A stretch of 64,000 nt of DNA, taken from contig NZ_ML769314.1 of NCBI RefSeq assembly GCF_009720365.1, forward strand, positions 735,264-799,263. The letters are read 5' to 3'. Numbering within the stretch: the first letter of the stretch is position 1; every line of letters begins with the position of its first letter. Made by a program: the position numbers and the translations under genes. The notes beneath the pieces were generated by a model, which was given only the letters and a program-made list of their open reading frames with translations, searched no databases and was not told the origin of the DNA. The stretch is from Catellatospora paridis. Lineage in GTDB: Bacteria; Actinomycetota; Actinomycetes; Mycobacteriales; Micromonosporaceae. Shown piece by piece: positions 44,517 to 53,494 of the stretch.

Positions 44517-45962
44517 TCAGCCGGGGAGGCGGGGGCCCTGGTCGCGTTGGGTGGCGAACCAGGACTCGACCTCGGTGGAGGTGCGGGGGAGGCCGGCCGA
44601 GAGGTTGACGGCGCCGTCCTTGGTGACCAGGACGTCGTCCTCGATGCGGATGCCTACGCCGCGGAGTTCGGCGGGGACCAGCTCGTCCTCGGGCTGGAAG
44701 TACAGGCCGGGCTCGACGGTGAGCACGTAGCCCTCGTCCAGCGCGCCGTCCTTGTACTTCTCGTGCCGGGCGTGCGCGCAGTCGTGCACGTCGATGCCGA
44801 GCATGTGGCCGAAGCCGTGCAGCGTCCACCGGCGGTAGACGGTGGACTCCTTCGACATCGCCTCGTCCACGCTCACCGGGAGGATGCCCAGGTCGTGCAG
44901 GCCCTCGGCGAGCACCCGCATGCAGGTGGTGTGCACGTCGGCGAACTTGACGCCCGGCTTGATGAAGTCCATGCCGGCCTGCTGCGAGGCGTGCACGATG
45001 TCGTACACCTGGCGCTGCAGCGGGGTGAACGTGCCGCTGACCGGCAGGGTCCGGGTCACGTCGGCGGTGTAGAGGTTGCGGTTCTCCACGCCCATGTCCA
45101 GCAGCAGCAGCTCGCCCGGGGTGGTGCGGCCGTCGTTGCGGATCCAGTGCAGCACGGTGGCGTTGCCGCCCGCGCCGACGATCGAGCTGTACCCGACGGT
45201 GTTGCCGTCATGGCGGGCACGCAGGCCGAACACGCCGTCGATGAGGCGCTCGGAGATCGCACGGTCGGCCGGGATGACCCGGGCCACGTCCTCGAAGCCG
45301 CGGACGGTCGCGTCGATCGCGTCCTGCAGCTGCGCGATCTCCCACTCGTCCTTGACCAGCTTCATCTCGGAGATGGTGTACGACAGCTCGCGGTCGCGCT
45401 CCGGGGTGGTGGCCCGGACCAGGCCGTCCACGTGAGGGTCGAGGTTGCGCAGCACCCGGGTGCGGCCCGGCGCGAGGTCGTTCAGCACCTCGGCCAGCGT
45501 GTCCAGGTGGGCGGTCTCGACGCCCAGCTCGGCGGACTTCTCGCGCAGCGTGTGGCGGCGGCCGATCCACAGCTCGCCGTAGCGGCGGTCCTTGAAGAAC
45601 TCGTCGGTGTCGCGCGGGGAGCGCGGGCGCACGTACAGCACCGCGTCGTGGCCCGAGCCGTTGGGCCGCATGACCAGGACGCTCTCCGGGTCGTGCTCGC
45701 CGGTGAGGTAGACGAAATCGCTGCCCGGACGGTACGGGAAGTCGGTGTCGTTGGCCCGCACCATCTCGCGCCCGGACGGGATCACCAGCGTCTCGCCGGG
45801 GAACGCCGCTGACAGCGCCGAGCGCCGCTTGGCATGGTTCGGGGCCTCCGCCCGCAGGGTCACCGGGAGCTCGGTGTCGCTCCATCCGGTGCGCATGAAC
45901 TGCAGGAACTTCTCCGGGTACGCAGGGTCGTGCGACTCGGTGCCCTTCTTCTCTTCAGTCAT
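44517..45962 (-). CDS. pepP: Aminopeptidase P family Xaa-Pro peptidase
   Basis: A 481-residue enzyme that removes N-terminal residues before proline. The N-terminal domain covers about 20-200. The pita-bread catalytic domain holds the metal ligands: D in LLLDMGVENRNLYTADVTRT (two Asp), H in LHGFGHMLGIDVHD, E in LTVEPGLYFQPED and E in GIRIEDDVLV. It is cytosolic and needs Mn2+ or a similar metal. The ATG at 45962 has CGGAGG seven bases upstream. It is divergent from asnB. Confidence 0.95.
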   Translation of the reverse strand: MTEEKKGTESHDPAYPEKFLQFMRTGWSDTELPVTLRAEAPNHAKRRSALSAAFPGETLVIPSGREMVRANDTDFPYRPGSDFVYLTGEHDPESVLVMRPNGSGHDAVLYVRPRSPRDTDEFFKDRRYGELWIGRRHTLREKSAELGVETAHLDTLAEVLNDLAPGRTRVLRNLDPHVDGLVRATTPERDRELSYTISEMKLVKDEWEIAQLQDAIDATVRGFEDVARVIPADRAISERLIDGVFGLRARHDGNTVGYSSIVGAGGNATVLHWIRNDGRTTPGELLLLDMGVENRNLYTADVTRTLPVSGTFTPLQRQVYDIVHASQQAGMDFIKPGVKFADVHTTCMRVLAEGLHDLGILPVSVDEAMSKESTVYRRWTLHGFGHMLGIDVHDCAHARHEKYKDGALDEGYVLTVEPGLYFQPEDELVPAELRGVGIRIEDDVLVTKDGAVNLSAGLPRTSTEVESWFATQRDQGPRLPG

Positions 45963-46034
45963 ATTGCCGCCTCCGAGCATGGTCTTCGTGTGTTCCGAGC
46001 CTATCGCCCGCTGGTAGCTGGCATGATTGCCCAC

Positions 46035-48050
46035 GTGTGTGGACTTTTGGCCTTTTTCAGTAGTCAGGGCACGGTTGATGCGTACTCGGGCCCCCTTCGC
46101 GAGGCCCTGGAACGGATGCACCACCGGGGTCCCGACGACACCGGCCTGGACGTCGTCGACACCGACGCGATCTTCGCGCACAAGCGGCTGGCGATCATCG
46201 ACGTCGAGTTCTCCAAGGAGCCGCTGCCCTGGTCGCCGCCCGGCCCCGACAGCGCGGACTCGGCCGAGGCCCGCTACCTGCTCACCTTCAACGGGGAGAT
46301 CTACAACTACGTCGAGCTGCGCCAGGAGCTGATCGACGAGCACGGCGCGAAGTTCGCCACCCAGGGTGACGGCGAGGTCATCGTGGCGGGATACCACTAC
46401 TGGGGCGAGGCGGTGCTGGACCGGCTGCGGGGCATGTTCGCCTTCGTGATCTGGGACCGGCAGGAGCGGCTGGCCTTCGGCGCCCGCGACGGCTTCGGCA
46501 TCAAGCCGCTGCACTACCTGCAGACCGTGGACGGGCTGTTCCTGGCCAGCGAGAAGAAGGCGCTGCTGCCGTTCGCGCCCAGCGCCGCGGCGGGCAACGC
46601 GGGCATCGACCCGGTGCAGTTGTCACACCTGCTGACGTTCCAGTACGTGCCGGAGCCGCACACCCTGCACTACGGCATCGAGCGCATCGGCTCGGGCGAG
46701 TGCCTGACCTGGCGGCCGGGCCCGGCCGGCGAGCGCACCGGCGGGGAGCTGACCAAGCGGCGCTGGTTCCGGCCGGTGCTGCGCCCGCAGCTGTCGGTCG
46801 ACGACCCGCGGCGGCTGTTCGCGCAGATCCACGAGACGCTGCGCGAGAGCGTACGGCTCCACATGCGCTCGGACGTGCCGGTCGGCGCGTTCCTGTCCAG
46901 CGGCATCGACTCCACCGCCGTGGTGGCGCTGGCCCGGGAGTGGAACCCGAACATCCTGACCTTCACGGTCGGTTTCGACGTGCCCGGCTACTCCGAGATC
47001 GACGTGGCCCAGGAGTCGGCCCGGCACCTGGACGTGACCACCATCCCCACCAAGATCGGCGCCAAGGAGATGATGGAGGCGCTGCCCCGCATCATCTGGC
47101 ACCTCGACGACCCGGTCGCCGACCCGTCCCTGGTCCCGCTCTACCACGTGGCGCAGACCGCGGCGAAGCACGTCACGGTGGTGCTGTCGGGTGAGGGCGC
47201 GGACGAGTTCTTCGGCGGCTACGGCATCTACCGCGAGCCGCTGTCGCTGGCCCCGCTGACCCGGCTGCCGCACTCGTTCCAGCGCGGCCTGCGGGCGCTG
47301 TCCAAGGCGATCCCGCGCGGCATGCGCGGCAAGAGCTACCTGGAACGGGGCACCATCCCGCTGACCGAGCGCTTCAGCGGCAACTCGCGGATCTTCACCG
47401 AGGACGCCGAGATCCGCCGCCTGCTGCGCCGCCGGGAGTCGGTCGAGGCGGCGGCCCGCTTCACCGACGTGACCGCCCCGCTGTACGCCGAGGCGGCCGG
47501 CGACGGCCTCGACGACGTGGCCACCATGCAGTACGTCGACATCCACACCTGGCTGCGCGGGGACGTGCTGGTCAAGGCCGACCGGATGTCCATGGCGCAC
47601 TCGCTGGAACTGCGCGTGCCGTTCCTGGACCGCGAGGTGTTCGCCGTCGCCTCGAAGATCCCGCTGGAGCTCAAGGTGCCGCCGCGCTCCAACGCGACGA
47701 AGTACGCCATGCGCAAGGCCCTCGAACAGGTCGTGCCGCCGGCCATCGTGAACCGGCCGAAGCTGGGCTTCCCGACCCCGACCCGGGTCTGGCTGGCGGG
47801 CGAGATGTACGACTGGGCCCGGGAGATCCTGCACACCTCCGGTGCCGACGACCTGCTCGACCTGTCCTATGTCGACGGGCTGCTCAAGGAACACCGGGCC
47901 GGGGGGGCCGACAACTCCCGCAAGATCTGGACGGTGCTGGTCTTCTGCGTGTGGCACTCGATCTTCGTGGCCCGCACCCTGGACCCGGGCGTCGGCCGCA
48001 ACGAATCCGCGCTGCTGACGAAACCTGTCGTCGGCTCGATGGTTTCCTGA
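46035..48050 (+). CDS. asnB: Asparagine synthetase (glutamine-hydrolysing)
   Basis: A 671-residue AsnB. The GTG at 46035 is chosen because the next codon is Cys (GTG-TGT-GGA-CTT), and Cys2 must be the N-terminal nucleophile of the glutaminase domain; starts further upstream would bury it. Glutaminase marks are RGPDDTG and TFNGEIYNYVELR. The synthetase domain has the pyrophosphate loop FLSSGIDSTAV and SGEGADEFFGGYG. It makes asparagine from aspartate, ATP and glutamine. The C-terminal 60 residues are normal for actinobacterial members. Confidence 0.95.
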   Translation: MCGLLAFFSSQGTVDAYSGPLREALERMHHRGPDDTGLDVVDTDAIFAHKRLAIIDVEFSKEPLPWSPPGPDSADSAEARYLLTFNGEIYNYVELRQELIDEHGAKFATQGDGEVIVAGYHYWGEAVLDRLRGMFAFVIWDRQERLAFGARDGFGIKPLHYLQTVDGLFLASEKKALLPFAPSAAAGNAGIDPVQLSHLLTFQYVPEPHTLHYGIERIGSGECLTWRPGPAGERTGGELTKRRWFRPVLRPQLSVDDPRRLFAQIHETLRESVRLHMRSDVPVGAFLSSGIDSTAVVALAREWNPNILTFTVGFDVPGYSEIDVAQESARHLDVTTIPTKIGAKEMMEALPRIIWHLDDPVADPSLVPLYHVAQTAAKHVTVVLSGEGADEFFGGYGIYREPLSLAPLTRLPHSFQRGLRALSKAIPRGMRGKSYLERGTIPLTERFSGNSRIFTEDAEIRRLLRRRESVEAAARFTDVTAPLYAEAAGDGLDDVATMQYVDIHTWLRGDVLVKADRMSMAHSLELRVPFLDREVFAVASKIPLELKVPPRSNATKYAMRKALEQVVPPAIVNRPKLGFPTPTRVWLAGEMYDWAREILHTSGADDLLDLSYVDGLLKEHRAGGADNSRKIWTVLVFCVWHSIFVARTLDPGVGRNESALLTKPVVGSMVS

Positions 48051-48066
48051 CTGTTACCACCGTGCC

Positions 48067-48654
48067 ATGCTGGCTCTGACATCCATCGCCGACGCCGATG
48101 TCCGCGGCGGTCCGCTCTCCAGCGGGTCGCCCGTTTCGGCGGTCGGGGAAGCGGTCAGGGGAGGCGGGATGGCACAGGCGGTCCTCTGTGGAGTCTCGTC
48201 CCTGTTGAGACCCGACGCGCTCGTGGCCGCGCGAGGGCTCTGGCGTACGCCGGGGCCCTCGCGGCTGTTCGACGCCGGGGTCACCGGCATGCCGGACTCG
48301 GCGCTGCCCTGGCTGCGGGAACTGGTCGAGGAGTTCTGCCGGGACGCCGATCTGACCGTGCTGGGCATCGCCGACGTGACCCGGCTGTTCGGGCCGGTCC
48401 CGCCGCTGCGGGCGGCGCGGCGGCTGCGGGCCATGGGCCGTGGCGCGGTGCTGCTGGCGTGCGGTCCGGCCGTGTCGGTCCTGATCTGTGACGACCCGGG
48501 CGGCAGGCCCCGCGCGGACGGCCCCACGGACATCCTGATCGGACTGCCGGTAACGCCGACGTTACCGAACCTGCAGGCCGCGCTGGGTTCCGGCGGTGTG
48601 CCGTGGGACGCACCGGGCTGGTTGGATCTAGCGGAGAAGGCCGCTGCGGCCTAA
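48067..48654 (+). CDS. Hypothetical protein, possibly started at 48170
   Basis: A frame of 195 codons from ATG 48067; a better ribosome site (GGGGAGGCGGG) precedes the ATG at 48170, giving 161 residues. The protein has alternating helices and strands (ARRLRAMGRGAVLLACGPAV, then SVLICDD) with no motif I can name. Codon bias is that of a real gene. It starts shortly after asnB and precedes the CMD-like pair by 6 bases, so it is probably co-transcribed with them. Function unknown. Confidence 0.6.
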   Translation: MLALTSIADADVRGGPLSSGSPVSAVGEAVRGGGMAQAVLCGVSSLLRPDALVAARGLWRTPGPSRLFDAGVTGMPDSALPWLRELVEEFCRDADLTVLGIADVTRLFGPVPPLRAARRLRAMGRGAVLLACGPAVSVLICDDPGGRPRADGPTDILIGLPVTPTLPNLQAALGSGGVPWDAPGWLDLAEKAAAA

Positions 48655-48660
48655 GGTGCC

Positions 48661-49086
48661 ATGGTGCCCCTCGTACCTGACACGGACAACGACGACACCG
48701 CGCCCGAAAGCCTCTTCGCCGTATTGCGCCACGCGGTGCTGGACGGTCCCGGATCGACGCCGTCGCGGGTGCGCCACGTCGTCGCCCACGCCAAGCTCGA
48801 CGAGGTCTCCCACGAGTTGCGCGGCTACGTCGACACGATGCGCGAGCACGCCTGGCGCAGCACCGACGAGCAGGTGCGCGACCTGCTGACCGTGGGCTGG
48901 TCGGAGGACCAGGTGTTCGAGCTGACCGTCGCGGTGGCGCTGGGCGCCGGGCAGCGGCGGCTGGACGCCGGGCTGGCCGCGATCGCACGGGCGCAGACCC
49001 GGCAGGCGACCGAGCCCGTCACCGCGGTCCCCGCCCAGGCGGCGGCCTGGCCGGTCGCGGAGGTGACGCGGCATGCGGCTGCCTAG
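48661..49086 (+). CDS. CMD-like protein lacking the CxxC pair
   Basis: A 141-residue helical protein. The central VRDLLTVGWSEDQVFELTVA and LGAGQRRLDAGL look like the helices of the carboxymuconolactone decarboxylase/AhpD fold, but no cysteines are present. The next gene, overlapping it by 14 bases, encodes a related protein with an active-site CxxC. The pair could form a mixed oligomer in which this subunit is structural. The assignment is from pattern only. Confidence 0.6.
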   Translation: MVPLVPDTDNDDTAPESLFAVLRHAVLDGPGSTPSRVRHVVAHAKLDEVSHELRGYVDTMREHAWRSTDEQVRDLLTVGWSEDQVFELTVAVALGAGQRRLDAGLAAIARAQTRQATEPVTAVPAQAAAWPVAEVTRHAAA

Positions 49087-49660
49087 CCTGAGCCGGTCCT
49101 GGCGCTTCAGCGACCGGGTGAAACTGAAGATGATCCGGATCGCCAGCGGGCGGCCGCCGGCCGACATCCTCAAGATCCTGCACTACCGCCGGGAGTTCTT
49201 CGGGGAGCCGTTCACCGCCTGGGTGCACCAGGTGCTGCGCGGCCCGTCCGAGTGGAGCATCGGCGAGCGCGAGCTGATGGCCACCTTCGTGTCGAACCTC
49301 AACGAGTGCCGCTTCTGCGCGGGCAGCCACGGCGCGATCGTCGACGCGACGCTGGGGCCGGAGTTGACCGCCGCGGTGCTGGCGGACTGGCGCACCGCGC
49401 CGCTGCGGGCCCCACTGCGAGCGGCGTTCGCGCTGCTGGAGACGCTGACCCTGCAGCCGGGAGAGGTCGGCCCGGAACTGGTCGAGGCCGCCTACGAGCA
49501 CGGCGTCACCGAGCAGGGGGTGCGCGACGTGGTGCACGTCTGCGCGATCTTCTGCACCATCAACCGGATCGCCGACGCGGTCGACTTCGCGATCCCGGAC
49601 GACAAGGGCTTCCAGGGCGACGCCTACCAGCTGCTCAAGCGGGGCTACGCGATCAGCTGA
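49073..49660 (+). CDS. CMD/AhpD-like peroxidase-type protein
   Basis: A 195-residue helical protein of the carboxymuconolactone decarboxylase/AhpD superfamily. The active-site motif is NECRFCAGSHGAIVDAT, with CxxC and the following His as in AhpD peroxidases. It probably acts in peroxide or thiol redox chemistry. It overlaps the upstream CMD-like gene by 14 bases. Its stop codon is the first codon of the second SERSER repeat. Confidence 0.85.
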   Translation: MRLPSLSRSWRFSDRVKLKMIRIASGRPPADILKILHYRREFFGEPFTAWVHQVLRGPSEWSIGERELMATFVSNLNECRFCAGSHGAIVDATLGPELTAAVLADWRTAPLRAPLRAAFALLETLTLQPGEVGPELVEAAYEHGVTEQGVRDVVHVCAIFCTINRIADAVDFAIPDDKGFQGDAYQLLKRGYAIS

Positions 49661-49729
49661 GCGAGCGCAGCGAGCGAATCATGAGGTTCGAGGCTGCTCA
49701 TGCCGCCGACGAGCACAGCGAGGAGAAGG
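49658..49729 (+). repeat. Dispersed SERSER repeat, copy 2
   Basis: Starts at the TGA stop of the AhpD-like gene with the same TGAGCGAGCGCAGCGAGCGA and ATCATGA as copy 1, and ends GCCGCCGACGAGCACAGC plus GAGGAGAAGG. The variable centre is longer than in copy 1. Here it is not followed by a gene on the same strand; the convergent MBL gene ends 8 bases later. Confidence 0.8.
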
Positions 49730-49737
49730 GCAAGAGC

Positions 49738-50589
49738 TCAGCCGATGGTGTTCGGCGTGGCGGCGTCCAGCTGGGCGTAGCCGCGCCGGACCGCGTGCTC
49801 GGCCTCGCGCAGCCCGGCCTCGCCCCAGCGGGCGAGTGAGCTGGTCGCGGCCACCTTGACCACGTCGCCGCTGTCGCGGTGCGCCTCGCGGATCAGCCAG
49901 TCCAGGGCGGCCAGCTCGCCGTGGGCGATGGTGAGGAACTCGGCGTCGACGGGTTCGCCGTGGCCCGGCACCACCACCGTGTCCGGCCCGACCGTCCGGG
50001 ACAGCGCCAGCAGCGTCTCCGGCCAGTCCAGCGGGTACGAGTCGGCGAACCCCGGCGGGGCGCCCTCCTCGACCAGGTCCCCGGCGACGAGCACGTCGTC
50101 GACGCGTACCACCAGGTCCCCGGCGGTGTGGCCGCGGCCGTGCCAGGACAGGCGCACCAGCCGCCCGCCGATGTCGATCAGGTCCTCGCGCTCCACCGCG
50201 CTGTCCGGCACGCGCAGCGTCACCCGGCCCAGGTCGCGGGCGATCTGCTCGTCGTCGGCCAGCAGCTCCTGCTCCCAGGAACGCTGCCACTCGCGGCCGT
50301 GCTCGCGCAGCTCGCGAATGCACTCGCGGTGTCCCCAGATCGGGGTGGCGGGCCCGGCCAGCGTGCCGTTGCCGAAGCAGTGGTCGAAGTGGAAGTGCGT
50401 GTTCACGATGCCCAGCGGCTTGGTGGTGACCCGGAGCACCGCCTCCTGCAGCTCACGGGCCTGTGACTCGGTGGACAGCGTGTCCACCAGCAGCGCACCG
50501 GTCTCGCCCGTGATCAGCGTGCAGTTCACCCGCAGGTACGGGTACACCAGCACGAACACCCCGTCGGCGATCTCGGTGAACTCGGTCAT
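49738..50589 (-). CDS. MBL-fold metallohydrolase
   Basis: A 283-residue metallo-beta-lactamase-fold enzyme. The metal motif THFHFDH is at about residue 63-69, followed by the third His in WHGRGHTAGDL, the bridging Asp in VLVAGDLVEEG and the last His in VVPGHGEPV. It resembles glyoxalase II-like or quinoprotein-associated hydrolases; the substrate is unknown. Its ATG overlaps the stop of the thioesterase gene (ATGA), so the two are probably co-translated. Confidence 0.92.
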   Translation of the reverse strand: MTEFTEIADGVFVLVYPYLRVNCTLITGETGALLVDTLSTESQARELQEAVLRVTTKPLGIVNTHFHFDHCFGNGTLAGPATPIWGHRECIRELREHGREWQRSWEQELLADDEQIARDLGRVTLRVPDSAVEREDLIDIGGRLVRLSWHGRGHTAGDLVVRVDDVLVAGDLVEEGAPPGFADSYPLDWPETLLALSRTVGPDTVVVPGHGEPVDAEFLTIAHGELAALDWLIREAHRDSGDVVKVAATSSLARWGEAGLREAEHAVRRGYAQLDAATPNTIG

Positions 50590-50972
50590 GACGTCGTCGC
50601 CTTCTCCACGAAGCGGTGCCGGTCCACCAGGACCCGCTCCACCCGACCCTCCGCCGCCACGGTCTCGCCGTCGCGCACGGTCACCTCGAAGGTGAGCTTG
50701 CGGCCGTCGACCTTCGTCAGCAGCGCCTCCGCCACCACGGTACGGCCTACCGGCGTCGCCGACCGGTGATCCAGCTCGACACGCACCCCGACCGTGGTCT
50801 GCCCGGACTCCAGCACCCGCGCGGTCGTCGCGACCGTGGCCGCCTCCGCCAGCGCGACCACCCGCGGTGTGCCCAGCACCGGGACGTCGCCCGAGCCCAG
50901 CGCCTGCGCCGTGTCCGCGTCACTCACCGTCAACTGCACCTTCGCCGTCAGGCCTGCCGTGAGCTGCTGCAT
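50586..50972 (-). CDS. FlK-like hotdog thioesterase
   Basis: A 128-residue hotdog-fold protein resembling fluoroacetyl-CoA thioesterase FlK: VPVLGTPRVVALAEAATV carries the Thr and Glu of the active site, and VELDHRSATPVGRTVVAEA the His and Ala-Thr-Pro motif. FlK itself detoxifies fluoroacetyl-CoA, but most relatives cleave other acyl-CoAs. The ATG at 50972 is chosen over an upstream GTG at 51008. It forms an overlapping pair with the MBL hydrolase. Confidence 0.85.
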   Translation of the reverse strand: MQQLTAGLTAKVQLTVSDADTAQALGSGDVPVLGTPRVVALAEAATVATTARVLESGQTTVGVRVELDHRSATPVGRTVVAEALLTKVDGRKLTFEVTVRDGETVAAEGRVERVLVDRHRFVEKATTS

Positions 50973-51158
50973 GCGCCACAGCCTAGGCGCTCGCGGTGCC
51001 GCCCGCACGCTCCGCGCACCGCCGTCACCGCCCGCCGGACCGCCTGCCGCGACGGTGAGCAGGCCGCGCGCCGAGGCGGCCGGGCGGCGATGTCACCCCG
51101 GCGGGGCGGCGGAATCCGCGGTCGCGCGGCACAGTGGCGGTACACATTGGAGGTGCCC

Positions 51159-51779
51159 GTGCTGGTCGACTTCGACGGGGAGCGTCTGGAGGTGGCGGCG
51201 GCCGCGGGGCTCACCGCGTCGCACGCCGAGCAGATCCGGCAGGCGGTCTACGACGGGCGGTTGCTGCGCTTCCCCGACCCGGCGTGGCGGTGCGCCTACC
51301 TGGGCGCGGGCGAGGAGAAGGCGTGCTTCGGCGTACGCGACGCCGACGGGCGGATGTTCGTGCTGGAGGTCATCGACGAGCGCACCTACCTCAACGGGCG
51401 CTTCGTCGGCGGGACCTACTTCGGCGACCACCGGGTGCCGGGGCTGTCCGGCGTGCCGAAGTCCGCGCGGGCGACGATCGGGCTGCGGTTCACCGGCCTG
51501 GTCAAAGCCCGGCAGTGGGTGCACGGCCACGAGTGGGCGCGCTTCCCGTGGCGTTCGGACCGGCGCAGCCGTCTCGACGCACTGCTCAGCGCATACCTGC
51601 GGCTAGTCCTCGGCGGCCGGTACGACCGCTACCGACGGCAGTACTCCGACGTGCATGAGCGCAACGTGATGTTCGAGGTGCGCCCGGCCCGAGCCAGGGG
51701 AGTGCCGGTGCTCGCCCGGGAACTGTCGGGCCGGATCCGGCTCGTACGGGTCGGCCTGCAGCCGATCGACCTACGCTGA
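51159..51779 (+). CDS. Hypothetical protein with kinase-like sequence features
   Basis: A 206-residue protein starting at GTG 51159 after GGAGG. It has a Gly-loop-like AYLGAGEEKACFGVRD (about residue 46), a strand FVLEVIDE, and near the C-terminus YSDVHERNVMFEVRP (about 162-176), which recalls the D-x-H-x-x-N order of kinase-fold catalytic loops. No DFG-type Asp follows clearly. I do not recognise the family; a small or degenerate kinase fold is a hypothesis. Confidence 0.65.
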   Translation: MLVDFDGERLEVAAAAGLTASHAEQIRQAVYDGRLLRFPDPAWRCAYLGAGEEKACFGVRDADGRMFVLEVIDERTYLNGRFVGGTYFGDHRVPGLSGVPKSARATIGLRFTGLVKARQWVHGHEWARFPWRSDRRSRLDALLSAYLRLVLGGRYDRYRRQYSDVHERNVMFEVRPARARGVPVLARELSGRIRLVRVGLQPIDLR

Positions 51780-51784
51780 GCGGG

Positions 51785-51949
51785 TCAGGCCGCGGCGACC
51801 CAGTAGAGCTGCTTGTGCCCGCGGGCCTCCATCTCGGCGGCCAGCGCCTCGGCCTCCTCGCGGGTGCCGCACCGGCGCACCTCGTACCGGTTGCCGTTGT
51901 CGTCCTGCCGCCACACGATCCAGCGCTGCGGACCATCGGCAGTGTGCAC
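51785..51949 (-). CDS. Small SPOR-like domain protein of 54 aa
   Basis: GTG 51949 with GGAGGA five bases upstream opens a 54-codon frame: WIVWRQDDNGNRYEVRRCGT, then REEAEALAAEMEARGHKQLYW. The pattern of a Trp-strand, G-N-R-Y turn, A-E-A-E helix and G-H-K-Q-x-Y strand matches short actinobacterial SPOR-like proteins, which may bind peptidoglycan in other bacteria but here lack any export signal. Convergent with the preceding hypothetical gene. Confidence 0.8.
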   Translation of the reverse strand: MHTADGPQRWIVWRQDDNGNRYEVRRCGTREEAEALAAEMEARGHKQLYWVAAA

Positions 51950-52030
51950 GTGACTCCTCCCGCCGCGGCCTTCCTGAACCGCCGCCAGGCAGGGCAGTCA
52001 GAAGTATAAGTGCATTTATTATAAGTGGAG

Positions 52031-53494
52031 TCATACCGCGGCGGCGCGGGCAGCTCGGGCGCGGGTGGTCAATTCGTCGGCCCAGGTGAAGGCCTCGGCC
52101 AGCGGCCGGTGCACCGCCGCGGCCGGGGTGGACCCGGCGACGTCGACGTACACCGTGGCCAGGCCGAGGCGGCGCTGCCAGGGGCCCTCGGTGACCCGCA
52201 CGCTCTGGATCCGGGCGTACGGCACCACGGTCAGCTGGCGGGTCAGCAGGCCGTCCACGGTGGCGAACGCGTGCTCGGTCAGCCCCGCGGCCAGCACCCG
52301 GCGGCGCAACGGGGCCAGCCAGCGGGCCCGCTCCGGCACCGGCGACAGGTGCAGGGCGGTGATGTCGAGGCCGGGCAGGGCCAGCGGCACGATCGCCCGG
52401 GCGGTGTCGACGGTCGCCACCGGCAGCAGCCGGTCGGTCTCGGCCCGGCTCTGCTGCCCGTCGGCGCCCACCGAGCTCTGCCCGGCGACCGCGAGGGTGA
52501 CCCGCAGCCAGCCCTTGCCGCGCCAGAGCAGCGGCCAGGTCACCGTCAGCGACTGGATACGCCGCGGACCGACCACCTGGCTGCGGGTCTCCAACTTGCC
52601 GTGGCGGATGCGCAGGCGCTCGTCGGGGGCCCGCCCGATCCGGAAGTTCCAGAAGTTGAGGATGCGCATCAGGGGCGCGCCGATGGTGCCGGCGACGGCG
52701 GTGACCATGCTGGCGACCGCGAAGACGCCGAACTCGCTGTTGAAGACCAGCTGGCCGACGATGTAGAGGACGGCCAGCGGGGTGAACATGACCGGCGGGG
52801 TCAGGAACTGGCTGACCACCACGTCGTTGTTGTCGACCCGGTAGAGGTCGGGTTCCTCGGGCCGCTCCGCCGCGGCCGGCTCCGCCGGGGCGGTCCCGGC
52901 TACCGCCGCCGGGGCGCGGGTGGCCAGCGCCAGCAGGCGGGTGCGCAGCGCGTCGGCCTCGGCCAGGGGGAGGAACGCCAGCGGGGCCTCCGCCTTGCCC
53001 GCACCGGCCACGTCCAGTTTCAGCTCGGCCAGCCCGGCGGGCCGGGCCAGCACCGGCTGCACCACCTCGATGGCCTGGAGCCGCTCCAGCGGCACCGCGC
53101 GGGTGCGCCGGAACAGCACGCCCTCGTGGATGCGCAGCTCCCGGCCGATCACCTCGTAGCCGCTGAAGCGCCAGGCGACGGCGGAGTACACCAGCACCAG
53201 CGCCAGCAGGCCGAGCAGGACCAGCGCGTACTTGTCGGGGCCGAGATTCTGCACGCCGCGCCAGGAGACGGCGACGACGACTAGGAACAGTGTGCGCACG
53301 CTCTTGAGCACCGGGCTGAGCGGATGCAGCCGCTGCCGAGGGATCACCTGCGACGGGTGTGGCTGCCCCGGCCCGGTGGCCGGCTGCGGGCCGAACGTGT
53401 CAGGCCGGGCGGAGGGGTTCGGCTGCTCCGGCGGCGACGGTGACGGCGCGGTGGTCGGCAGCGGGTGCTCCGGCGGGGTGGCGGGTGTGGTCAC
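52031..53494 (-). CDS. PH-domain (DUF304/bPH2) membrane protein, YdbT-like
   Basis: A 487-residue protein with a Pro-rich N-terminus (residues 1-50), two pairs of membrane helices (TLFLVVVAVSW and YALVLLGLLALVLVYSAVAW; later FTPLAVLYIVGQLVF) and three bacterial PH modules, each with the pattern R-x-x-x-(V/I)PLERLQAIEVVQP, VGPRRIQSLTVTWPLL or VPYARIQSVRVTEGP. YdbT proteins act with YdbS; in Bacillus the pair counters some bacteriocins. Overlaps the YdbS-like gene (ATGA). Confidence 0.9.
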   Translation of the reverse strand: MTTPATPPEHPLPTTAPSPSPPEQPNPSARPDTFGPQPATGPGQPHPSQVIPRQRLHPLSPVLKSVRTLFLVVVAVSWRGVQNLGPDKYALVLLGLLALVLVYSAVAWRFSGYEVIGRELRIHEGVLFRRTRAVPLERLQAIEVVQPVLARPAGLAELKLDVAGAGKAEAPLAFLPLAEADALRTRLLALATRAPAAVAGTAPAEPAAAERPEEPDLYRVDNNDVVVSQFLTPPVMFTPLAVLYIVGQLVFNSEFGVFAVASMVTAVAGTIGAPLMRILNFWNFRIGRAPDERLRIRHGKLETRSQVVGPRRIQSLTVTWPLLWRGKGWLRVTLAVAGQSSVGADGQQSRAETDRLLPVATVDTARAIVPLALPGLDITALHLSPVPERARWLAPLRRRVLAAGLTEHAFATVDGLLTRQLTVVPYARIQSVRVTEGPWQRRLGLATVYVDVAGSTPAAAVHRPLAEAFTWADELTTRARAARAAAV

